This document shows, in pieces, positions 40,238 to 52,735 of a stretch of 64,000 bases of DNA. Source of the DNA: Litomosoides sigmodontis. Taxonomy: Eukaryota > Nematoda > Chromadorea > Rhabditida > Onchocercidae. The notes beneath the pieces were generated by a model. It saw only the letters and a program-made list of their open reading frames with translations. It had not been told where the DNA came from and did no database searches. The stretch covers positions 1,179,238 to 1,243,237 of the forward strand of contig OY718808.1 of the NCBI GenBank assembly GCA_963070105.1. Reading direction: 5' to 3'. Position numbers and translations under genes: made by a program. Position 1 is the first letter of the stretch. Every line of letters starts with the position of its first letter.

Positions 40238-40438
40238 TAGCACACCGAAAGCTAACCGATTCCTCTCCAAACGACGTCGCAAATCTCATGCAACAATTCC
40301 CCACTGATTTAAAAATGCTTCCTACAATCAGAAATCATCAATCTTGCTTCTCCACCATTACATTTTCAACCTCTCATTTTATGCATTTTAATTTTCCTTG
40401 TTACATTTTACGAATAAATGCGACATCATTAATGAGAT
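40238..40438 (+). other. exon-like open frame after a good acceptor, low confidence
   Basis: CAATTTCAG ends at 40237. Read in phase 1 from there, the frame stays open for about 66 codons to TGA at about 40436-40438 and begins VAHRKLTDSSPNDVANLMQQ. The first half looks coding; the second half is hydrophobic and looks random. It could pair with the exon ending at 38541. Confidence 0.2.
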
Positions 40439-42191
40439 GAGATGAAATATCTGCGAAGCGTTTTGCAACATTGCCGACAAATGGGAATTGTGGATTGTTC
40501 TAATATTTCATCCATTTTTGGCATTTTAGGGCTTCGTTATTTAATTATTTAATCCATAATTAATTCATTACCATGTATTGAAATATTTAATTATTTAAAT
40601 TATTCAAATATATCACATTGTTAACATATAGCTATCGATATTACTTGCAATTATTCACTACGATCATTGCAATCATCCTATTTGTTGTTTATCATTTGAA
40701 TTTGACTTAGATGAATTAGCCCTTCCATCCGAGGATTGGAAATTTGAACTAAACAAAATTTTGATAATTTTAATATAATAATCTAAAGTGATTTAAAGTT
40801 GTCGACATTGCCTCACATACCTGACATTGTTTAGCCTCAGATCCAAACAGTTGATAATTTGTAGTGGACAGAGAGGACTGTAGATGATGATAGATAGCAT
40901 TAACAGTAGTGATAGTAGCAGATTATCATGATTGGGAAGATGATGATGATAAGGAGGACGGAGATTGCACGAGAGATTGATGATCATGGTGGGCGATGAT
41001 AAGAGACCAACTAACAAGTTGCATTCGAGAAGCACTGATTGCTCGACACAAACTATCCAACTAATTTCATTCAGTTAAATTAAAAATTTCTAGAAAGTGA
41101 GCAATCCCACACAGCTAACATATGTTTTACAATTAAAACTGGAAAGAAGTTTAATTTAAAAAAAAAATTAAAACAAAAATTTAAAAAAGAAAACAATTGC
41201 TCCAATTATGCAATTACTATTTCCGATAATTAATGCCTATAACTATTGTCCAATTAAAACTGTCTAGAAGATGTTCGTTTATTTTCAGATTTTATTGCTC
41301 TTTCATTGGAAACGACTAAAGTTCGAAATTTCGATTAACAATTTCCCTCTTTTGTCTTCTCTGTCTTATTTTCACATTTCTATTATAAATGAGAAATTGT
41401 TCCAGTGAAACTGTTTCATCGATAAAATTTCTGTCTTCATTTCCTTCCGCCTTAAGACTTAAACGATCAATCATATTCGCCTTCAGCCTAATAATTCAAA
41501 ATTTAAATGGCTAAAATCTTTCACAATCAATTATCTCGTCGTTTGGGGAATTTATTTTGCTAACTTGCATTTTTGCAGCTTTCGGTTGCCCTATTAAGTG
41601 TAATGAAAAAGAAATTGGTAAAAATGCGTGAAATTAAAGCGTATGCGTGGGTGTGGCTTTTTTTTTCTCCCTTGAAAATATTAGTAAAAACAAAATTTAT
41701 GATCAAAGTAAAATTCGTTCGTAAAATTAATTTTTCACATATAACCATGCGAATTCATGCATTGTGGAAGTAAATCAATGAATAAATGAATGCCATCCAA
41801 CAACACTATAATTTTCTCTTTTATTTTCCTCAAAGCAAAAAAAAAGCGCAAAATCATTTTGCACAACTTCTCACCTCCTCCTCCTCTTCCAGTTCACTTC
41901 TTCCTCCACTCTCTCTCTCTCTCTCCTTTCTCTCCTACTCCGTCTCCTTTGAACATAAAAATAAAATTAAAAAAAAAAGGGAACAAGACAAGCCTTTCTT
42001 ACTAGTAGTGAAGAAAATTGCATTTTTTTTCCATTTGAAATATAATATTGTAGCACTAAAGGATAATAGAAATCTTTATTTTACATTGATTTATTGATAA
42101 AACAATATTTTTCTCTTTCTCTTGCTCTCTCTCTCCTCCTTCTTCTCCTCTTTTTGTGTTTTTGGGATGAATTTCATAAATAATTGAAATA

Positions 42192-42194
<3 letters not shown>

Positions 42195-42257
<63 letters not shown>
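42195..42257. repeat. (AT)n microsatellite
   Basis: Pure alternating AT for about 62 bp. Confidence 0.95.
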
Positions 42258-42260
<3 letters not shown>

Positions 42261-44461
42261 ATTATCGTTTTTATTAGCATATAAATATAATGAAGAAGCA
42301 ACATTTAATAAAGCTTTTTAATTTTTATGATTATTTTTGATTTTTAAAAAAAATAACGTTTAAACAGAGCAGAGCAATTCCATTCATTAATTTCTTCTTT
42401 TGAATTAAATGTGCAACTGCGAATTTTTCAGATAACTTTTTATTGTTTGAAATGTTTTCTTTTTTTTTAATTTAAGTGAAATTAATTTTGTTTTGAGACA
42501 TATACCAATACACTAATTAGTGATGTAATTAAACAAAAAAAAATTTTTAATTTTCACCCTAAAATTAAAATCCCAAAACTAATTAATTATGACAAATATC
42601 CGTAAATGTAACAAAATTTAAAAATTTTACAAAATGCAACTATAGGGATTTAAGCTAAGTGAATATGAAGGTGCATCAGTTTAGCCGAAACACATCAGTT
42701 CACAGTGATCATCGATGAAATGAATTTGAAATGTCCCATAAAGGCTTAAATGAGTATAACGAATTATGAATGTAATTAATCGGCATGTTTTGTTTTTCTA
42801 TTTTTGAAAATTGTCGATAATTTTGCGCGATAGATTTTTGTGAAATATTTTTTGTTCCTTTTTTTTTTTACTTTGCTTTGATTTTACAGACAAAAAACAG
42901 TAGTGCTTGCAACAACACATACATTAAAAAAGAAATTCCTTTTCCATCTAAAATTTTTCATTCGTTTCATTTGAATTTGAATTCCCCATCATCAGTCATA
43001 TGGCGTCCAAATTCTTGGTGCCCTTGAAGAAATAGATCTCGTCTGCTATCAACTCCATCACACCTCATTTCAGGCCTACTTTTAAATTTCATCTCTTTTT
43101 CCAACTTCCAACAAGACATCAATGATCGCGTTTTAATTCAAAGCTCTCATGTCCACTTCACACTCCTATCGCCACCATTCGCACTGGTGCTACTCTGTGA
43201 CCATTAAGCATTCCACTTATTCGTTGTAAACATTGCTGTCATCATTATCACTACTCTCATTAGCATATTGTCATTATCACTGTTGCGCATTAGTCAAACA
43301 CACATTCCCCGTCACTTTCATTACTTTCACACTTATCTGTTATCACTACTGCGTATCAGTGCATTCACTATCACTGCGATCACTCCATGTTTCCTCGCTC
43401 GCTCATTAAATAAGTCGGAAAATTGTTCAACAAAATGTTTGCAAGGCGGAAGACCGAGCTCAAAGCAGAAAGCAATTTCATGTAATTAAGCTAGCTACTA
43501 ACTCCTTCTAACTCTATAAATTAAGACGCTAAATAATTTCCATGCGTAAAAAATAAGCGAACAAAATTGAAAATTAAATTTGACTATCAAACAAATAATC
43601 GCAGCTAATTTCAACAAAGCGAGAGAAGTTACTTTTAGAAAAACAACAAACAACAAAATTACTTTTCGGCAGACAAAAACTGCTTGGAAGATAAGATATC
43701 GAAATGGTAAATTTTCACACTTACAAATGAAACAAAAACGATGACGCATATGATAGTATTTCGTGAGTTAACAGTGATATGCAACAGTAGCTCATTATGA
43801 TAATTATGATATTGTTACGATTCACTGTGATTACAATGTAAATGGTAGTAACTTGTGTACAGTACTTCTACAGCACACATACGTATTGATGGAAAACATT
43901 TTTAAAACTTGAAATATTGATCGATTGTAGCGATGATTAAGAAATTATCGTAGTAATGATAGTGATGATAGCGTCGCTGCTAGTGATAGCAATGATAATA
44001 ATTGTGGTAGTGATAAGTAAGTCAGTGAGTAATGTCTGAGATGATAATGATTGATGGCAGTGATGTTCACGTTGCTAAACATCTTTTGAAAAATTATAAC
44101 AAATGAGTGACAGAGGTGGAAAATTTCCCATTGAGAGTAGCAATGATCGATGAGATCGTTTTGCCAGTTAGTTAGACTGTTTCAGTGAACCGACTAGTTA
44201 GACTTAAATAGCAGCACTCTTCCAGAACCATTACATTTTTGTGATAGGAAAATTTGCGAAAGTACCAAACATTTCAACAATCATTATTATTGTTGTTAAT
44301 TGATTAATTAATTACTAATTTGCTTTTTTAGCTGATATGCAAATCTATAAGTGACATTTTCTCGCAGCGCAATCCTTCCCTCCCCGCGGTTAACCTTATA
44401 AATTTTATTGACCAATTCGTCATCGTCACCATCCATAAATGGGGAATCTCTCTTTGTCTTT

Positions 44462-44565
44462 CGCTCTATTTACCTTCTTCACCCCCTCTCTCCCTTCTCT
44501 TCCTCTCTCTCTCCCCCTCCCCTCTCTCTCTCTCTCCCTCTTTCTCTTTCTTCTCCATGATTTAA
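44462..44565. repeat. CT-rich polypyrimidine tract
   Basis: Nearly pure C/T for about 100 bp (CTCTCTCCCC-type runs), one of several such tracts in the region (also about 41870-41950, 42110-42155, 49010-49100 and 56400-56440). Confidence 0.85.
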
Positions 44566-44868
44566 TTCTATTCTTTTCATTGTCACTTACAAATATATCA
44601 TCATAATTTACTAGCTGCTCCTTCCATTTCGTCTTTCCACTGGTACACTTTTGGCGAGAAATTAATGCCGTTGAAATCGACCGAAACTATTTTCTCTCAT
44701 TTCACAACAGGTAAGGCAAGTAATAACAATCTAACAACAATTCAATTCAATTCCATTCCATTCCATTCCATTCAATCAATTCAATTTAACATAAATGCCT
44801 CTAACCCCCGCATCTCCCGACTCCGTCTGCCTTATCGATATTCTCTCTCTCTCTCTCTTTCTGTTTGC

Positions 44869-44922
44869 TTGTGTGTGTGTGCGTGTGTGTGTGTGGGGGT
44901 GTGTGTGGGTGTGTGTGGGTGT
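44869..44922. repeat. (TG)n microsatellite with G-rich interruptions
   Basis: TG repeat with GGGGGT and TGGGTG interruptions, preceded by a CT microsatellite at about 44842-44858. Confidence 0.9.
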
Positions 44923-45873
44923 TTCGTTGGTTGTTTGAAAGCACTCAGTTCAAATTTAGCCAATTCATTCCATTCACTCTCTTCCTCCTCTCGTAGTCTT
45001 CGCTGACAATTTTAGCAGTCCTTTTTGTGCTTTTATCTCTTCTTTCAGTCAATTTGTTTTTCTTTTCAATAATTTTTTAAATCGCTATTAACCAATCAAA
45101 TTAATCAATTTCAACTATCAATAAAACTTATTTTGCACACACACACACACGCGCACACACATATATATGTATATATACAACCTCTCTCTCTCTCTCCATC
45201 TCTGTCTCTTTCATTTCATTTATTCTTTCTTTCATTTTATTAAAATTATGCTTTCTTAATTTGTACTCAGCTAATTAGGATTTTTGTTAAATTAGCTACT
45301 TTAGTCAAATTATGGAGTGATAATAATTAGGCAGTTAGCTTCGGTTCACATTTGAATAATTTTTCAGATATATTAATTTTCATGTATTCAAATGATAAGG
45401 TTTTTTAGCTTATCTTTTATTCATTAAAATATTCCTGTGCCACTTCAATTTGTTAGCAGCGACTTATCAATTAGCCTTAATTAATTAAGGAATTTAAATT
45501 TTGTTTCACTGAAAAATAATGCTGAAATTTAATGCTATAGTAATTCATTTGTTTCATTTTTGAACTAAATGCAGTAATCATTTCCAACGGCGGACTCAAA
45601 TCTACTCCAAATCTTTCGGAAATATATTTTTAATTAATTATAAATAATTGATTGCACTAAATTCCACGTTTATTCATTCCAATCATTTCATTTAGGCAAA
45701 CTTCATTGAATGAATTCAATGAATGCATTAAATTTGAGGTCAGTAACCGGCCAGTTCTATCGATTGTTTTTATAAATTGCTCTCAGTTGGACTGGAGCAA
45801 TATTCATTCGTCTCATAATTTTTTAAATTATTTCTCTTAAAATGTTTTTTAAAATATATGCTAACATATCCTA

Positions 45874-45893
45874 AACACACGCACACACACACG

Positions 45894-45940
<47 letters not shown>
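45874..45940. repeat. (CA)n microsatellite
   Basis: CA repeat with a few CG steps at its 5' end and then pure CA for about 40 bp. Confidence 0.93.
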
Positions 45941-45943
<3 letters not shown>

Positions 45944-47068
45944 GAATAATTATGTTATTCTGTCTTAATTCATTCATTTATTTTTGGTGAGGAAAAAGAA
46001 GAATTGAAATAATTGGGACAAATCGATGATTAATGCTATCCATCACTCACTCAGTGTAATGTTCCCGTTCAGAAGAAAGTCAATTTTATTTGTAAATGAA
46101 GAAATGGAATGAAAAATGTTGAAATTTGTTTTTTTCATTCGAAGTAAAAGAAGTGTGAAGAGAATGGAAACAGGGAGGTGGTAAAACAAAAACAAAAATC
46201 CCTCAAAAATAATCATAATTATTAGAGGAAATTAATGGCAAATGACATTGGTGTATAAAATTTGAAAAAAAAATATACGAAGTTTAAATACTCTGAGCAA
46301 TTAGTAGTGAATATATGAAAATTAATGTATTTGTATGTATTAATGCATTAGTAAAATGTGAGATTGAGAAGTGGAGGAATGTGGGAGGATTGAATTGGAA
46401 TTGAATAAACGAGTAATTGTTTTATAAATGTATGAGTGCTGCATTGGAAATGAATAAGCAAAGTCGTACGCGTGTACAGGAAGTATGTGTGAATACATGT
46501 GCTTGAAGTATTCAATGAAAAATTTTTCTCCTCTAATTCTATTTCTTTTTTTTTGATTTCAAATAATTTTAATATCATGTACAAGCGATAAGCGGCAGTG
46601 ATTTGTTTAGATGTATTTGAGTACTGATTTATATGCATTTACCCTCACGGAAATGAAATCAAAACACTCTGATTTCCCTCCTATTAATCATTTTTCTTTT
46701 TTCGATTAATTAATTAATTAATTAATTTCTCTTTTATTCGCTGCCCGGGCAAAAATTCCTTATTTCTCATCCAAAAGATATTTAGCTTTGTCAATTACTT
46801 ATTTAAAGGTACGAAAGTCTTCATAGACTGTCGTGTGCATGCAGAAATATTTATGTGAGCATTTCAATTGTCGTCTAATTGAATATTTAATATAAATAGA
46901 AAGTATGTTTCTCACTTCATTTCAGCTAATTCAGTATGTTACGATATACGAATAAGATTATTTATTCTTAGTAATTATTTAATTATTTCCTGAACGCAGT
47001 AATTTTTGTATGAATTCCATTTTATTTTCTTTATAAAAGGGAGAATTCAAATTCTTATTTCTTTCATT

Positions 47069-47405
47069 TGCATAAATTTTCGTTTGTGCATTTTCATTAG
47101 CAAATACTTACTCGCTTTTTTTTTCAACTAAATATGCAAACAATTGGTGTAATAGTTTTATGCAAATTATCCTATTTTATTATTTTCGGAAATTTTAATT
47201 ATTTACGATGAAAATTGTTTCGATTCTTAAAATTCTGCATAAATTTTCTTTTGTGCATTTTCATTAGCAAAGATTTGCTCGCTTTTTTTTCAACTAAATT
47301 AATATGCAAACAATTGGTGTAATAGTTTTATGCAAATTATCCTATTTTATTATTTTCGGAAATTTTAATTATTTACGATGAAAATTGTTTCGATTCTTAA
47401 AATTC
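47069..47405. repeat. tandem duplication of a ~168-bp unit
   Basis: Copy 1 at 47069-47235 and copy 2 at 47236-47405 are head-to-tail and nearly identical. Differences are a few substitutions (for example ATACTTACTC against AGATTTGCTC) and a small AATT-type indel in the middle. The last ~115 bp are identical, which implies a recent event. No coding content. Confidence 0.95.
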
Positions 47406-49574
47406 CAGCGTATCGAACGTTCTTTTTTTTCCGTCTTATTTACGTAGATTCGTATTTTAACTGCGTGTATTTACATCATTTTAAATTTGTCCTTGACAAA
47501 AACGTCACGCTAACTAACAGTACGACATTACGATTACCGTACACAACGAAAAATTAGTTTTTTTTGAGGATAAGGCTTAAATTTGACATTTTTTGAAAAA
47601 GTGAAATACATCGAAGGAATTTTGTGAACTGAGCATCGAAGGAATTTTGTGTCAAATTGGTACATTTCCAATCCTATAAGCTGATTCATATCGATTGAAT
47701 CAAATCTGCATTGTTTAATAGTATGAGTTCTTGCTAATATCATTATTGTTCGCCCGGAAATTTCAATTTTAACAATAATTTTTTATTGGAAAGAAGTTTT
47801 TTTTGAGGTTTAAACTAAGAAGAGGTATACGGTATTATTTGGAAAAATTAATGTAATTTAAGTATGACTCCTTCACTGAATAATTTACTCTAATTTAACT
47901 GGAATTTGTTCAGTTTAGTGTAAGTGTAACGTTTCTTGCGAATGCATTTAAATGATTCGCACATATTCATCAATAGTAATAAATGATTCAATTGAGTTAA
48001 GTGAATTTTATTTCGTTTAGAGAATAAATTTGATGAAAATTTTTGCTAACTCATCATCAGCACAACCGGATTAGCATACATTCCAGCCTCATTAATCGAT
48101 AATCTTTTCCACTTTCGAACGATTAAATAGGATATGTTGAGAGATGATGTGAATGAAAATTAAACACTTTCAATTGAATATTTATTTTCAATAGGACAGT
48201 GCTCTTTTTTTCACGTTATAAGAATTGCATCAGCGAAAGGGAATGAAATTGGAAAAAAAAGCAAACAAATATGAAAACCGGAAAAGAGAAAAATAGAATA
48301 ATGACGGAGTGGAAAAAAAACGGATCAATGCATTAATGTGACGAAAATTTCATTTATTTGTTAGAATAAAACTGGTATAGTTAAATTTTATTTTAAATCT
48401 TTAATGATATTAGAATTACCCAATCTTAATCTATTATCATCATCGTCTCAAATTAATAAAACTTGTATCAGTTAATGTATTTGAAATTACTCAATGTTAA
48501 AACAACTTAAATAATTGTCACTACGAAACATTAAATTTTACATGAAATTAAATAAAAACAAAAATTAGTCGTTGCGGACAATTAAGGAATTAATTATCAC
48601 TTCAAATCATTTTACTACATGATCGATGAGGAATAGTTTCTATGTACTGTAAATTTTGTGCTTCATTTTTATATTTTTAATTGACTTACATGAGGTAATA
48701 TTTTTAGTTGAAAAATTTTTAATTTGAAATGCTTGAAATACTTTAATATTTATACTAAAAAATATTTCATTTCCTAAAGCTTTTCAAATTCTTTTATCTT
48801 ATCATTTCAATAGGGAACTCCATACATATACACATACAGGCATACGTACAAAGTGGAATTTTAGTATTTTAACAAACATTTCAACTTTCAAATCTTAAAA
48901 TCAACAATGAAGGGAAAAATGCTTACCAACGTTGCTTTTATTGCTTTTTCTTTTTCTAAAATTTCACTTTGCTTAATGCGTTTTTACTTGCATTTCTCGT
49001 TTTCTTTTCCCCTCCCACTCCCTCCCCCCTCTTTATTTTTTTATTTTTCCTTATTTCTCTTCCCTTTTCCTTTCTTTTCCTTTTCCTTTTTTTTTTTTTA
49101 AACAAAACTGACATAAAACGAGAAGATAAGTGCAGGCATTTTATTAGACAAAAGTTAAATTAACAAAAAGTAACAATGTTGAATAATTAATGAAATGCAT
49201 CATTTCGTTCTTTTTGTCAAACAATAATTTTAAACCTAATTATGACTAACAGTATGATGGCGTTTGTAATCACGATGAACATAAGGTGGCAGTGATATTA
49301 GCATGATAATTAGAGTGATTATAAAAATTACTAGATGACAACTGTGATAATGATATCGTTAGATAACGAGGGATAGATGATAGAGTGATAAGCTGTAGTA
49401 ACTTTTCCTCCCCAATTGCGGGAAATTATTATCGAAGTTGCTTACTGCTACTACTCCTTAACTTTCTGGCCATTTGCCCAAATAGGATTGAACTGATTGG
49501 AAGGAAAAAAAGAGTGTGATGTAAAGCGGAAAGAGATTATTGTCCTCCTGTGCTTTTCATCTGAAATGAATTGA

Positions 49575-49660
49575 AAAATGAGAGGAGGAGGAGGAGGAGA
49601 GGGAGAGGGAGGGAGGAGGGAAAGAGAGAAGGAGGATGAGGGTGAAGGGTGAGAAAGATA
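49575..49660. repeat. GA-rich polypurine tract
   Basis: Near-pure purine strand (GAGGAGGAGG and GGGAGAGGGA runs) about 150 bp before the giant ACT array. Confidence 0.85.
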
Positions 49661-49804
49661 TTTGACAAAATGAAAATGATCAGCATGAACGAACGAACCT
49701 CTCCAACAGATATGATGATGAGTGCAAGAGGCTTCGTGCCAACATAGCTCACCGAATCGATTTAAATTTTGCTGCTGCTGATTGATGCCAGTTTGCTGCG
49801 ACAA

Positions 49805-50858
<1,054 letters not shown>

Positions 50859-51843
50859 GCAGGTGCAGCTGCTGCTGCTTACTACTAGTGCTAGTACTAG
50901 CAGTACTACTAATGCAACTGCTTAAGTATATTACTGTTATTACTTCTGCCTAACAACAGTAATAATGAACTGCTTGTTTTTATTTGCTGCTATTACTAAA
51001 AGGAAGGAAAGAAAATTGAGAGAGAGAGAGAGAGAGAGGAGGATTGGGTTCTTACAAGAAGCGCTATGCATCATTATATCATATTTTTCCACTCATTTCA
51101 TTTGGTCAATCATTAATATTTCTTTCCTTCATGCTATAAGCATTCTATTTCATCTTATTATTCATCATTACTCTATTCTACTTTATTCCATTCTGACACT
51201 GTTTTATTCCTAATTAATATTTAACGTTTAAATTTCTACAGTGATTTCGTTGAACATAGAAATGGCAAGGTCAAGTTTCCTAGCTAATCACTAGTTTTGT
51301 TTCAGCTAAAAATGAATAATCTTTTAATTTTTATTTTTTTTGCTCTGTGAAATTTTAACGTGGCTATTTGTTTAAATTATACATACATACATACATCACT
51401 TTGGTAAATTATATTGTACTAATTACACCAAAAATTAAAATCAGTAATACAGTACTTCAAAAAGGAATAGATAATAGGAAAAATTCCCATGTCAATTAGA
51501 ATATCTGATTAGAATAACAATATTCCATTCAAATTAGAATTTCATACACTGAAAATGTGGAGAAATGAGAATATTTATTTTCATCAAGATGTTGTTGATA
51601 ATTTTTAAAATTGTTTAAATCATTTTTGGTTAGCTTCATTTTTAAAATAAATATTTCTCATTTTTAGAAAATTAAAAAAAAATTTTTTCAATTTTTAATA
51701 TACCTGAAAAGATTTGACTGAAAATATTACTCGTTTTCATTCGTCTCTTAGATAGAGAAAGGAGTGATTTGGAAGAAAAAATGGAAAACTTTTTGAAATG
51801 TAAGAGTTAAAGGGAATAAAGCCATTCGGAGATGTAATTGTCC

Positions 51844-51874
51844 GTGCGTGCGTGCGTGTGTGTGTGCGTGTGTG

Positions 51875-51924
<50 letters not shown>
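51844..51924. repeat. (TG)n microsatellite with CG steps
   Basis: TG/CG repeat for about 80 bp; the complementary frame gives spurious His-Thr ORFs. Confidence 0.95.
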
Positions 51925-51926
<2 letters not shown>

Positions 51927-52541
51927 CGGTGTGTCGCACAACGTAGTAAAAATTGTGTGTGAGGTCCGACCTTCAAAAATTGTTCTATCTATTGATAGTA
52001 CACAGTTATATTGTACTCTAATAGGAATGTTAGGTATACTTGTTTCGTTCATATATTCATACAACATTACTAAAATTCATTAATTCGCTATTTCTCTTTT
52101 ATTTTCAAAAATAAAAAATAAATTTTTTTTTACGTCCAATTAAATATCATTTAAGAGTAAAAATTTAAATTAAATTTTAGCTCTAATTTATTACTATTGT
52201 TGCTTTTATTTCAAAACAATAATTTAGAACTTTCACTACAGGTAAAATCAAACTATCACTTTTACTTGGAAGGCATTGTTGTTAATGTTTATTTTACATA
52301 TTCAATGATGAGGAAAAAAAATTTAAATGCGCTTAACTTCAATAGCAATTGCTAAGTCTAATCAAAGATTAAGCTTATATGTAGCATTACTATGTTAAAT
52401 GTTATTATCTCTAAGCTTAGAGTTTATTACATTGTGTCTATGCTTATTAACAACGTACGTATGGATTAGCATCGATTGGAATAAATTGAGTGTAAACCAA
52501 TCCGACAAACTAGTTATTGTGGTGAATTTTGAATTGAAAAG

Positions 52542-52735
52542 GTAAGCGGGCGATCTGTTGATGAAAGGATTGAACGGAAGCTTGAGGAGCAGATAATTAT
52601 CGTTATACGTGTGCGGTGACGTGGCGTCAACGGTTTCAATTTATTTCGTTACATTTGTGTGTTGCAGGATTATGCGGCCCTGGCGAGGAGCCGTGTTTCT
52701 GTGAACACCGAATGATGCTGCACGATGAGTTGGTG
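52542..52735 (+). promoter_or_regulatory. possible 5' UTR intron and exon island
   Basis: A strong donor context (AAAAG|GTAAGCGGG at 52542) is followed 126 nt later by a good acceptor (GTTGCAG ending 52667). Next comes a locally GC-rich segment, 52668-52735, ending at GTTGGTG|GTGTGAG. The island stands out from its AT-rich surroundings and could be a non-coding leader exon of mrck-1, which begins 4.3 kb downstream. Inference only. Confidence 0.3.

Noticed and set aside
42056..42304. Ile-Tyr repeat ORF on the minus strand
   Set aside because: Frame of the (AT)n tract.
43268..43489. ORF ending in NCSTKCLQGGRPSSKQK and then a short tail
   Set aside because: The end looks somewhat coding, but the first half is repeat-like, and no splice partner or family was found. 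Left out as a gene.
48907..49163. Phe/Pro/Leu-rich ORFs
   Set aside because: Low-complexity products of C/T-rich tracts.
51737..52083. His-Thr and Cys-Val repeat ORFs on both strands
   Set aside because: Frames of the TG/CG microsatellite at 51844-51924.
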